Shown here one piece after another: positions 1 to 7,702 of a DNA stretch of 64,000 nt. The notes under the pieces were generated by a model. It was given only the letters and a program-made list of their open reading frames with translations, was not told where the DNA came from and searched no databases. Location: assembly GCF_902141855.1 (NCBI RefSeq), contig NZ_CABFVH010000031.1, positions 1-64,000 of the forward strand, read 5' to 3'. A program made the translations under genes and the position numbers. Positions within the stretch are counted from its first letter, which is position 1. Each line of letters starts with the position of its first letter. Origin of the DNA: Methylobacterium dankookense. GTDB lineage: Bacteria; Pseudomonadota; Alphaproteobacteria; Rhizobiales; Beijerinckiaceae.

Positions 1-87
1 CGCGCCGTCGCCACCCGCTACGAGAAGACCGCCGTCAGCTTCACCAGCGTCCTCTGCCTCGCGGCCACGCTCGATTGGATCAAGTGA
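1..87 (+). CDS. IS5-family transposase, C-terminal fragment (cut by window edge)
   Basis: Twenty-eight codons are open from the window edge to a TGA at 85-87. The residues include RYEKTAVSFTSVLCLAA and end LDWIK. This matches the usual end of IS5-family DDE transposases, in which an R-Y-[DE]-K motif carries the last catalytic-domain residues and is followed by a hydrophobic helix and a stop. The DDE residues themselves lie upstream, outside the window. The enzyme would move its own insertion sequence by cut-and-paste. The family is assigned from the tail only. Confidence 0.6.
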   Translation, partial: RAVATRYEKTAVSFTSVLCLAATLDWIK

Positions 88-100
88 CGACAGGCCCTAG
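1..100 (+). mobile_element. Right end of an IS5/IS427-type insertion sequence
   Basis: The first 87 bases encode the tail of a transposase. After its stop, a short non-coding end (gacgacaggccc) runs into CTAG at 97-100. CTAG or TA is the usual target of the IS427 group of the IS5 family, so the IS boundary is placed at about 96-100. Sequence beyond 100 belongs to a different, interrupted gene on the other strand. The left end of the element lies outside the window, so the terminal inverted repeats cannot be compared. Confidence 0.6.
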
Positions 101-344
101 CATCGCCTTCGGCAGCGTTATGTCGCCAACCGTGTATGAAGACGATGATGGTCAGGTTCTCATGGCGCTTTCTGTCGAGATACCGCGCCAAAGCTCCCTG
201 TGCTTCCGGATCGTGATACCAGCCCTGATCGTCAAACTCGATGATGGCAAGGTCGTAGCCATCATATGTATCGATTGTTGGTCCCCTCCAGCGCGGTGCG
301 TTGGGCTCCCAGCCAACGTCGATTAAATTCGAAAGGATGGACAT
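101..344 (-). pseudogene. Alpha/beta hydrolase fragment truncated by IS insertion
   Basis: Reading leftward from an ATG at 344 with a good AAAGGA ribosome site just upstream, the protein runs about 80 residues. It reaches the block LTIIVFIHGWRHNA, which resembles the oxyanion-hole strand (HGW/HGF) of alpha/beta hydrolases. Just after this block, near CTAG at 97-100, the reading frame enters the insertion sequence and ends as nonsense. The nucleophile elbow, acid and histidine of a hydrolase would all lie in the missing part, so the product is almost certainly inactive. The first 60 residues match no family I recognise; related proteins are uncharacterised hydrolases with an N-terminal extension. 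Confidence 0.55.
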
Positions 345-693
345 GCTATGTCCTTTTCGGAATTAGATACCTTGTGCGCTTTGGCGCGAATCCCTGGCCA
401 CGCAGATTGCCGCCAGAAATTCTTAACATCAAGGATATCGATTCCTCATTCTCACCACCACTGTCACCAAGCTTAGCCGCAAACCAGATTGTAGATACTT
501 CGTAAATTGCCCTAAGATGAGCATATGCAGTTTTATTTCGATGGCCGGTGATCAGCATGACTGAACCCGTCTACGCAATGAGTGCTGCTGAGGCGCGATT
601 CTGCCCGTGCAGTGGGCTGGGAGCATCAGGGTTTATAACACGCCGAGCATGATCCGGCGCTATCCTTTAGCCACCAGGCTCTGGAGCACCCGC
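345..693. other. Non-coding stretch upstream of the first MFS gene
   Basis: This 349-base stretch is clearly richer in A and T than its surroundings. A 70-codon frame on the - strand (346-558) could be a tiny gene lying directly upstream of the truncated hydrolase, but it has no recognisable motif and weak codon bias. The rest probably holds the promoters for the hydrolase remnant (leftward) and the MFS gene (rightward). No clear repeat or terminator is visible. Confidence 0.3.
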
Positions 694-2076
694 GTGAGCG
701 CGACGACTGATTCTCCGTATCCCCGCATTCGTTTGGCCTGCTGCCTCGGCATGCTTGCTGTAGGCATCAACGGGACAGCTATCATGGCGGCCCTCCCAAC
801 CATGCGCGCGGATCTCACCCTCGACCCAGAAGAGGTGACCTGGGCGGTGAATAGCTACCTGCTCGCCTCTGCCGCCTGCATCATCTTGGGAGGCAAAGCT
901 TCAGACCGAGTTGGGGCACGGCTCGTCGCGTTAGCCGGCTTGCTCCTCTTTGGCGTCGCCTCGGCCGCGATCGCCGCGGCGACGGGGCCTGATCTCCTGC
1001 TGGCTGGGCGCGCGGTCCAGGGACTTGGGGCGGCCCTCGCGGTGCCCGCAACTCTCGCCTGCATTGGGCAGGCGGCAGACCCCTCGCGTCATGCCGCAGC
1101 CCTGAGCGCCTGGGCGGGTGCACTCATGTTGGGATTCAGCCTCGGGCCTCTCGTCGGCGGCACGCTCACGCACGTGATCGGCTGGCGTAGCGTGTTCGGC
1201 TGCACCGCCGTCGCCCTCATCGCCGCTGCAGTCGGACTTCTGACCGCCCCTGCGGAGGAGGCAAGGGCGTTGCCGCGATCGTCGCAAATCGATGGAGGCG
1301 GCTTCGTTCTCCTCGCGACCCTGATGGTGTCGGCCGTTCTCACGCTAAACGGCCTCCCGCGCGCGGGACAGGCGCCGCTGCACGTCGCATTCCCACTCGC
1401 CGCAACGGTCACAGCCGCCGTCCTGTTCGTGCGCAGAGAGCGACGCACTGCAGAGCCCTTCGTGAACCTCCCTCAAATTCTTCGTTCTGCGCTCTTCCTT
1501 CGGGCAGCCGGGATTGGAGCGGTGGCAATGTTCTCCATCCTATCAATGCTTCTCTATTTCAACATCGACGCTCAGAGCGCCACAGGGCTCGGACTGACGC
1601 CGGTCGGTGCGGGGATAATGCTCTTGCCTTTGAGCCTTGGCCTGCTCGCCCTGGCGCGGCTTGCGCCCCGGCTGGTGAGCCGGATCGGTCCAGCCGGCGC
1701 GCTCTCGGGCGGCCTTGTCGTCGTCGCATTTGCCTGCGGGTTAATCGCCGCAGCGGCGCATCACCGCGCGGAGGAGCTTCTCAGCGTCGGTCTGTTCCTG
1801 TTCGGAGCCGGCCTCGCCGTTCCCTACGCCACCGCCCCGCGCCTTGCTCTCATGGCACTGCCGCCCGAGGCTGCGGGCCAGAGCTCAGGCTTGATAAATG
1901 CCTGCACATTCTTGGGTGGCAGTTTGGGCGTAACCGGAGGAGCGATAGTCTATCCGCTTGCAGGATTATTCGGCGTGATGGGTCTTGTAGCGGCCGTAGC
2001 ACTCGTTGGCGCTGTCTTGGCCCGCGGCCTGACGCATGCTGCTACACCCGGATCACCATTCACGGCGCCCGCATGA
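694..2076 (+). CDS. MFS transporter, DHA2 (drug:H+ antiporter)-like
   Basis: Integral inner-membrane permease of the major facilitator superfamily, probably exporting a small toxic compound with proton exchange. Visible features are the N-terminal helix with NGTAIMAALPTM, the motif-A loop GGKASDRVGAR after helix 2, and GRAVQGLGAALAVPA in helix 4, all typical of the EmrB/QacA (DHA2) branch, followed by many further hydrophobic helices. GTG at 694 is chosen because GGAG lies seven bases upstream; in-frame ATG at 649 and 607 are alternatives without as good a ribosome site. The gene stands alone, just after the insertion-sequence scar. The substrate cannot be predicted. Confidence 0.85.
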   Translation: MSATTDSPYPRIRLACCLGMLAVGINGTAIMAALPTMRADLTLDPEEVTWAVNSYLLASAACIILGGKASDRVGARLVALAGLLLFGVASAAIAAATGPDLLLAGRAVQGLGAALAVPATLACIGQAADPSRHAAALSAWAGALMLGFSLGPLVGGTLTHVIGWRSVFGCTAVALIAAAVGLLTAPAEEARALPRSSQIDGGGFVLLATLMVSAVLTLNGLPRAGQAPLHVAFPLAATVTAAVLFVRRERRTAEPFVNLPQILRSALFLRAAGIGAVAMFSILSMLLYFNIDAQSATGLGLTPVGAGIMLLPLSLGLLALARLAPRLVSRIGPAGALSGGLVVVAFACGLIAAAAHHRAEELLSVGLFLFGAGLAVPYATAPRLALMALPPEAAGQSSGLINACTFLGGSLGVTGGAIVYPLAGLFGVMGLVAAVALVGAVLARGLTHAATPGSPFTAPA

Positions 2077-2300
2077 AGTGGACCCAACCGACGCTCATCG
2101 CGCCGCGTATGCTGCTCCGATCGATGCTTGCTGCCTTTGTAGTCTGATCCATAAGGCAGAACTTGAAGATCCCCGCACTATGCCTGAATTGTCTCCTGAA
2201 GCCGGCACTGCCCGCCACGACCATACGTCTTGAATGATGCGAGGCGGTTACCGGTCCTGGACCAGTGCCCGCCTCGCTGTGGGATTGATCGAAGTGGCCG

Positions 2301-3689
2301 CTATGCCAGGCCGCGCTGAGTGGAAGCGGTCCGTTCGGCACGCAACTCGGGCTCCAGAGGCAGCTCGATCTCCTCGAGGCTCTGTTGGCGCGGCTCGACG
2401 CCAAGAGTCAGCACGGTAACGATCTGGAGGATGAGCAGGCCGATCATCAGCACCATTACGCCGCCGATCCCATATTCCTGGAAGAGGGACACGACGATGA
2501 AGGGCGTGATGATGGTTGCTCCGCGACCGAAGGTGTTGCACAGGCCCGAGGCCCGCAGACGAACCTCCGTGGGGAACAGCTCCGGGATATAGATGCCGAA
2601 CAGGAGCGCCACGAGCACGTAGATCGGCACCGTGAGGCCGAAGCCGACGAGCGGCAGCAGCCAGGGATCGCTGGTTAGCGGATAGAGGATCCCAAATAGG
2701 ATGGCCGCTGCCGATGCACCAACGATCGTCGGCTTGCGGCCCCAGCGATCTGCGGTCAGCGCGCCGATAGCGCTACCAATCGGAGCGCCCAACCCCATCA
2801 GCAGCGAGTAGCCGAAGGATGTCGCGACGCTCAAGCCCTGCTTGATGAAGAAGGTCGGCAGCCAAGTCACAAAGCCGTAGAGCAGCGTGTTGATGACGAT
2901 CAGGCAGATACAGCCGACAATCATGCGTCCGAGCAGCGGTGGCCGAAACAGCGTGGTGAAGGCGATCTTCGGAACCGGAGACGTGATCGGGGTCGGAGGC
3001 GGTAGGACACCGCCGCGCGCCGCCTCGTCTTCGATCTTGCGCAGCAACGTCTCGGCCTCTTCGGTCCGCCCAACCGCCTCGAGCCAGCGCGGCGATTCCG
3101 GCAGGTTCTTGCGCAGATACCAGACACCCAACGCCCCGAGGCCGCCGAGCACGAACATCGCGCGCCAACCGAAGATCGGGATCACGAGGTAGCCGACGAG
3201 CGAGGCGACGGGCAGGCCGGTCACCACGAACACCGCCATAAGGCCAAGCCAGCGTCCGCGCGAGCGGGCCGGCACGAACTCGGTCATGGTCGAGTAACCG
3301 ACAACGTTCTCCGCCCCGAGCCCGAGCCCCATGATGAAGCGCAGGACAATGAGCGTCGCCATGTTGGGTGCGAAGGCCGCGGCGATGGATGCGAGACCGA
3401 AGACGAGAAGGTTGGCCTGATAGGTGAAGCGCCGGCCGAAGCGGTCCCCGAGAAAGCCCGTCAGGAACGAGCCGCCCATCATCCCGACGAAGGTCGCCGA
3501 GACGAAAATCGCGTTCTCCGGCAAGGTCGAGAAGCCGCTCTTCAGCGTTGAGCCGAGGACCGTGGCCGCGATGTAGATGTCGAAGCCGTCGAAGAACATC
3601 CCGATGCCGATCAGCCACATGATCCTGTAGTGGAACGGGCCGATCGGAAGCCGGTCGAGCCGGCCTCCCGCATTGACGGTCGGCGTCAT
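2301..3689 (-). CDS. MFS transporter, metabolite:H+ symporter type
   Basis: A 462-residue, 12-helix permease. It carries sugar-porter-type signatures: DRFGRRFTYQ (loop 2-3), RFIMGLGLGAE (helix 4), PESPRWL after helix 6, DRWGRKP (loop 8-9) and PELFPTEVR near helix 10. This pattern fits importers of aromatic acids, nicotinate or similar carboxylates rather than drug exporters. The start has a strong GGAGGA site. The gene lies 83 bases downstream of an aldehyde dehydrogenase on the same strand, itself following a GntR regulator, so it probably brings in the compound whose breakdown that cluster performs. The exact substrate is unknown. Confidence 0.85.
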   Translation of the reverse strand: MTPTVNAGGRLDRLPIGPFHYRIMWLIGIGMFFDGFDIYIAATVLGSTLKSGFSTLPENAIFVSATFVGMMGGSFLTGFLGDRFGRRFTYQANLLVFGLASIAAAFAPNMATLIVLRFIMGLGLGAENVVGYSTMTEFVPARSRGRWLGLMAVFVVTGLPVASLVGYLVIPIFGWRAMFVLGGLGALGVWYLRKNLPESPRWLEAVGRTEEAETLLRKIEDEAARGGVLPPPTPITSPVPKIAFTTLFRPPLLGRMIVGCICLIVINTLLYGFVTWLPTFFIKQGLSVATSFGYSLLMGLGAPIGSAIGALTADRWGRKPTIVGASAAAILFGILYPLTSDPWLLPLVGFGLTVPIYVLVALLFGIYIPELFPTEVRLRASGLCNTFGRGATIITPFIVVSLFQEYGIGGVMVLMIGLLILQIVTVLTLGVEPRQQSLEEIELPLEPELRAERTASTQRGLA

Positions 3690-3772
3690 GGCGTTTCCTC
3701 CGCGAAATGAGAATCCGAAGCGGAGAGCGCCCGTCTGACGCGGGCTTTCAGCCCTCCCTCAAGGTCATATCA

Positions 3773-5299
3773 TCAGTTGAGCCGGCGCTGGCCCGCGGTG
3801 TCGCGATACCAGTCGAAGGGAGAGTCGTGCGTCGCGACCATGATGCTCTTGACGTTGAAGTGGTCGTCGAAGCTCTCGAGACCGCATTCGCGCCCGAGAC
3901 CGCTGTCGTCCACGCCGCCCCAGGGGGAGGCAGGGTCGAGCCGGTGGTGATCGTTGACCCAGACGATCCCCGCTTTCACCGAGGCCGCGACCCGGTGCGC
4001 GCGGGCGACGTCGCGGGTGCGCACGGCCGCCGCGAGACCGAAGGGCGAGTCGTTGGCAAGCCGCAGCGCCTCGGCCTCGTCCTGGAACGGCGTGACGCTG
4101 GTGAAGGGCCCGAAGACTTCCTCTTGGAAAATGCGCATGTCGGAGCGGACGTCGGCGAAGACAGTCGGCTCGACGAAGTAGCCCTCCTCGCCGCCCGCGA
4201 TCCGCACCGCCTGGCCGCCCGCCACTGCCCGCGCGCCCTCGTCGCGGCCGTAGCCGGCATAGGCGAGCACGCGATCGCGCTGCTTTGCCGAGATCACCGG
4301 GCCGAGTTGGGTCGCCGGATCGAAGGGGTCGCCGATGCGGATGCTCTTGGCCTTAGCGGCGAGCTTTTCCACGAAGGCGTCGTAGATCGAGGCCTGGACG
4401 AGGTGGCGGCTTGCGCAGACGCAAGTCTGGCCCGCGCCAATGAAGGCGCCGAAGGCGGCGTAGTTCACCGCCTGATCGAGATCAAAGTCGTCGAAGACCA
4501 TGACCGGAGTCTTGCCGCCGAGCTCCATCGTCTGGTGGGCGAAGACCTTGGCCGCCGCGCTGCCCGCGATCCGCCCCGCCTCGGTGCCGCCGGTGAGGAC
4601 GAGCTTGTTGATGTCGCGGTGCTCGGCGAGATGCCGCCCCGTGGTCGGGCCGAGACCCAGCACGATGTTGAACACGCCGGCTGGCAGCCCGGCCTCGGTG
4701 AAGATCTGCGCGAGCTTGAGGGTAGTCAGCGGCGTGTATTCGGATGGCTTGACGACCGTGGTGCAGCCGGTGGCGAGCACCACCGCCAGCGACTTGCAGA
4801 GGATCATCAGTGGATGATTGAAGGGCGTGCAGTTCGCCACCACGCCGATCGGCGTGCGCCGCGTATAGTTGAGATAGGCTCCCTCGACCGGGATCACGGC
4901 GTCGCGGCGCGCGAGGGCAAGACCGGCAGCGTAGCGGAAGAAATCGGGCAGGCGCGAGAGTTGCGCGCGCGTCTCGTTGATCGGGCGGCCGTTGTTGAGC
5001 GTCTCGAGCCGGTAGAGCGTGTCGAGGTTGGCCTCGAAGGCGTCGGCGAGGCGGTTGACCAGCCGCGCGCGGGACCGGTTGTCCATCCCGCCCCACTCTC
5101 TCGCCTCGAAGGCCGCGCGGGCGCTGCGCATGGCGCGATCGACGTCGGCTTCAGTCGAGTTCGGGATGCGCGCGATGACGGCGCCGGTGGCCGGGTTGCG
5201 CACGTCGATCAGGGTGCCGTCGCCAGCCTCGATCTCGCGGCCATCGACGAAGTTGCCGCGCGTCTCGACGGCAAGATCCGGTCTCGTGACCATGTTCAT
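3773..5299 (-). CDS. NAD(P)-dependent aldehyde dehydrogenase
   Basis: Oxidises an aldehyde to a carboxylic acid using NAD(P)+. The 508-residue length is normal for the family. Key residues are visible: Asn161 in the TPFNHPL block, Lys184 in VVKPSEYTP (cofactor binding), the general base Glu259 in MELGGKTP and the catalytic Cys293 in GQTCVC. The open frame extends upstream, but ATG at 5299 is preferred because AGAGGA sits just before it. An ATG two codons later is also possible. It lies 13 bases after the GntR regulator gene and is probably co-transcribed with it and with the downstream MFS gene. The natural aldehyde cannot be told from sequence. Confidence 0.92.
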   Translation of the reverse strand: MNMVTRPDLAVETRGNFVDGREIEAGDGTLIDVRNPATGAVIARIPNSTEADVDRAMRSARAAFEAREWGGMDNRSRARLVNRLADAFEANLDTLYRLETLNNGRPINETRAQLSRLPDFFRYAAGLALARRDAVIPVEGAYLNYTRRTPIGVVANCTPFNHPLMILCKSLAVVLATGCTTVVKPSEYTPLTTLKLAQIFTEAGLPAGVFNIVLGLGPTTGRHLAEHRDINKLVLTGGTEAGRIAGSAAAKVFAHQTMELGGKTPVMVFDDFDLDQAVNYAAFGAFIGAGQTCVCASRHLVQASIYDAFVEKLAAKAKSIRIGDPFDPATQLGPVISAKQRDRVLAYAGYGRDEGARAVAGGQAVRIAGGEEGYFVEPTVFADVRSDMRIFQEEVFGPFTSVTPFQDEAEALRLANDSPFGLAAAVRTRDVARAHRVAASVKAGIVWVNDHHRLDPASPWGGVDDSGLGRECGLESFDDHFNVKSIMVATHDSPFDWYRDTAGQRRLN

Positions 5300-5312
5300 G
5301 GCGTCCTCTCCC

Positions 5313-5975
5313 TCACCGGATGATGGCGCTGCGTTCCAGCGCCGGGATGATGCGGCGCTGCGCCTGCGCGACGTGCTCGCGCACGAGGCGCCGGGCCGTG
5401 CGGGCATCGCGTCGCTGCATGGCGTCGATGATCTCGGCATGCTCGGCGATGAGTTGGGCTGGCTCTCGGCCCTTGATGGCAGCGAGGCTGACCCGCACAA
5501 GGCGGTCGGCCTGCTCGATCAGATCCCGCGCCGTCGCGGCCATGCGGCGATTGCCAGAGGCCTGCGCCAGGGCAGTGTGGAAGGCCCGGTTGTAGTCGAT
5601 GAAGTCGGTGCCCGCGTCTAAGGTGCGAAAGGCGTCGAGCGCTGCGAGCGCCTCGGCCGACCCCGCCTCGGCGGCGTCGCCTGCGCAAGCCGGCTCGATC
5701 ACGAGGCGAAACTGCAGCAGATCGCGCGCATCAGCGATCGAAATTGGGTTCACCTGATATCCCTGACGGGCGTGAACCGTGACTAGGCGCTCTCGCTCTA
5801 AGCGAAGGAGCGCCTCACGCACTGGCTGCCTGCTGACCGCGTAGCGCTCGGCGAGTTCTTGCTCTCGCACCTCCGCACCTGGCGGCATGCGACAGGCAAG
5901 GATCTCGGAGCGAATGGCGTGGTAGATATTGTCGCGAAGGAGCACGGCTCTGACCCGATCAGGTTGCCTCAACAT
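5313..5975 (-). CDS. GntR-family regulator, FCD (FadR-like) subfamily
   Basis: Transcription factor of 220 residues. The N-terminal winged helix-turn-helix (about residues 15-75) includes REQELAERYAVSRQPVREAL, the usual GntR recognition region. The rest is an all-helical FCD ligand domain with the expected metal-ligand pattern (D..R.FH.AL, H..I..A...RD, REH). FCD members usually repress catabolic genes until a carboxylic-acid ligand binds. The gene heads the leftward operon with aldehyde dehydrogenase and MFS permease, and faces a hydrolase gene across 84 bases holding a perfect inverted repeat. It therefore probably controls both units and itself. A GTG at 5945 is an alternative start. Confidence 0.92.
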   Translation of the reverse strand: MLRQPDRVRAVLLRDNIYHAIRSEILACRMPPGAEVREQELAERYAVSRQPVREALLRLERERLVTVHARQGYQVNPISIADARDLLQFRLVIEPACAGDAAEAGSAEALAALDAFRTLDAGTDFIDYNRAFHTALAQASGNRRMAATARDLIEQADRLVRVSLAAIKGREPAQLIAEHAEIIDAMQRRDARTARRLVREHVAQAQRRIIPALERSAIIR

Positions 5976-5981
5976 CGCAGT

Positions 5982-5995
5982 CGTGAAATATCACG
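5982..5995. promoter_or_regulatory. Candidate GntR operator (inverted repeat)
   Basis: CGTGA-AATA-TCACG is a perfect 5-bp inverted repeat with an A/T spacer. It lies seven bases upstream of the GntR start and 64 bases before the divergent hydrolase start. FCD-type GntR proteins bind short palindromes of this general kind between divergent genes, so autoregulation and joint control are plausible. Binding is inferred only. Confidence 0.45.
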
Positions 5996-6059
5996 TCAAC
6001 GGGTTTTTGCAGGCAACACGCGCAAGCGGGCGGCCTGCCTCACGCGAGGGGAGGAGAAG

Positions 6060-6878
6060 ATGCGAATCACGTTCGCTGGTGGACGGATCGCGGCGGAAGC
6101 TCTGGGATCGGGCCAACCGCTGCTGCTGTTCCACTCGCTACTTGCTGACAGGACGAGCTTCGACCGGATCACGGCGCCGCTCGCCGAGCGCTTTCAGGTG
6201 ATCGTTCCGGACCTGCCGGGCTTCGGCGCATCGGAGGTGGTCGCCGGCGGCCTCGAGGCCGTCGCGGATCGCATGGCGGAAGCCGTGTGCGACCTGCAGG
6301 GCTCACATCGGCCCATGGTGTTGGGGAATGGCTTCGGCGGCTTCGTGGCGCTTCAGATGGTCATCCGGCATCCCGGGCTCGTGCGCCGTCTGATCCTCGC
6401 CGATTGCGGCGCCTGTTTCTCGGAGCCGGGCCGCCAAGCCTTCCGGACCATGGCCGCCGTATCGGCCGCGAAGGGCCTCGACGCCCTCTCCGAAACGGCG
6501 ATGCGCCGGCTGTTCGCCCCGGACTTCCAGGCGGCGAACCCTGCGTTGATGCGGGAGCGGCTCGCAGCCTTCCTCCGCACCGACCCCGCAGTCTTTCGTG
6601 CGGCATGCGAGGCGCTGGGCGGTCTCGATTTGAGACCCGATCTCGCGAAAGTTGATGTCCCGGTCCTGGTGCTTGTCGGTGAGCAGGACGAGGCAACGCC
6701 GCCCGCGATGTCACAGGAGCTCGCAGCTGGTCTCCCAGATGCCCAGCTCACGGTCCTGCCCGGCTGTGCACATGTTCCACAGTTGCAGTCGCCACAGGAA
6801 TTTCTCAGCGCTGTGTTTCCATTCTTGGTTGGCGAGCCTGGAACGCGAGCCTCGCCCCGAATTCATGCAGTAGCCTGA
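6060..6878 (+). CDS. Alpha/beta-fold hydrolase, PcaD-like, nucleophile Ser replaced by Gly
   Basis: A 272-residue cytosolic alpha/beta-hydrolase-fold protein related to 3-oxoadipate enol-lactonases. It starts at ATG 6060 after a strong GGGAGGAG site. Visible parts are the oxyanion strand PLLLFHSL, the DLPGFG block, LVGEQDEATP (acid region) and the histidine in GCAHVP. The nucleophile elbow reads LGNGFGG, so the usual Ser (G-x-S-x-G) is Gly91. Unless another residue substitutes, normal ester hydrolysis is not expected; a lyase or binding role is possible. It is divergent from the GntR-aldehyde dehydrogenase-MFS operon and probably belongs to the same catabolic regulon. Confidence 0.85.
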   Translation: MRITFAGGRIAAEALGSGQPLLLFHSLLADRTSFDRITAPLAERFQVIVPDLPGFGASEVVAGGLEAVADRMAEAVCDLQGSHRPMVLGNGFGGFVALQMVIRHPGLVRRLILADCGACFSEPGRQAFRTMAAVSAAKGLDALSETAMRRLFAPDFQAANPALMRERLAAFLRTDPAVFRAACEALGGLDLRPDLAKVDVPVLVLVGEQDEATPPAMSQELAAGLPDAQLTVLPGCAHVPQLQSPQEFLSAVFPFLVGEPGTRASPRIHAVA

Positions 6879-7114
6879 AGCTTTTAGCGCTAAGTCTCCA
6901 CTACAAAGCAGGACCGCTTCAATCCGTGCAATCCGTTTCTGCCGAATGACGCAGCTGCGCGAGCCGCGAATTAAAGCTCGTCCGCGCTAGCTCAACTGAT
7001 CTCGCAAGCTCATCAAGCCACTTTACCCTCGGTGACACTAGAGAAAGTTTGGGCTGACGCATTCGGGCGCGTGACCCTCGACAATGCCGAAACCAACCTC
7101 TGCGCGCGCTGATG

Positions 7115-7546
7115 TCAAAGCTGCCGGTTCGCGAAGAAATTTCGATCGGTCAGGGACGCCACCAGAACCGCGAGCAGACCTCCATGCAGGGTTACGGCTG
7201 CGACGCCGAAACTATGAAGGGCCAGCAGCAGCATCGATCCGCCGACAGCGAGCGGCGGTCCGCTAATGTAGGCCATGGTGCGCCACCCGTCGCACGGTCG
7301 GCCCAGGCGCCACCAGGAAGCTGTCAGTGCGATTGCAGCCAAGGCGAGCTTGATCGCAGCCATGAAGCGCAGCACTCGGGCCAGGTCCGCGTCGAGGCCC
7401 ATCTGTGGCGTGCCGAAGCCCCACGTTGCCGCCGCTACGACCGCGAGCGCGGTTGCGGACGCAAGGGCCGATCTCGGCCCCAGTCCAGCAAGCCGCCGAG
7501 CGGGGCTCGAGCGGACGAGACCGGTGGATATCGCTTCAGCCTGCAT
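7115..7546 (-). CDS. Hypothetical membrane protein
   Basis: A 143-residue protein with about four hydrophobic segments: ALASATALAVVAAATWGF, FMAAIKLALAAIALTASWW, the stretch around GGSMLLLALHSFGVAAV, and LLAVLVASL. A basic loop, RLGRPCDGWR, lies between the second and third. No family is recognised. A GAGGAT-like ribosome site lies upstream of the ATG. It is divergent from the RecD2-type helicase gene and has no obvious partner. It is probably a real but uncharacterised inner-membrane protein. Confidence 0.6.
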   Translation of the reverse strand: MQAEAISTGLVRSSPARRLAGLGPRSALASATALAVVAAATWGFGTPQMGLDADLARVLRFMAAIKLALAAIALTASWWRLGRPCDGWRTMAYISGPPLAVGGSMLLLALHSFGVAAVTLHGGLLAVLVASLTDRNFFANRQL

Positions 7547-7702
7547 GCCTGATCCTCAGCACATATCAAGAAGCACTGTGGCCGGTTAGAAGCAAACCCG
7601 TAAGCCTGAACGAGCGTGACTTTGAAGCGACGAGCGCGACACCTCGGAGAGACGTAGCGCGTGACAGACCTCCTAAATCGAGTCAGCTAAGACACCGGCG
7701 AC

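Noticed and set aside
346..558. 70-codon frame on the - strand just upstream of the hydrolase remnant
   Set aside because: No family, weak bias and AT-rich background; open frames of this size are expected by chance in such DNA.
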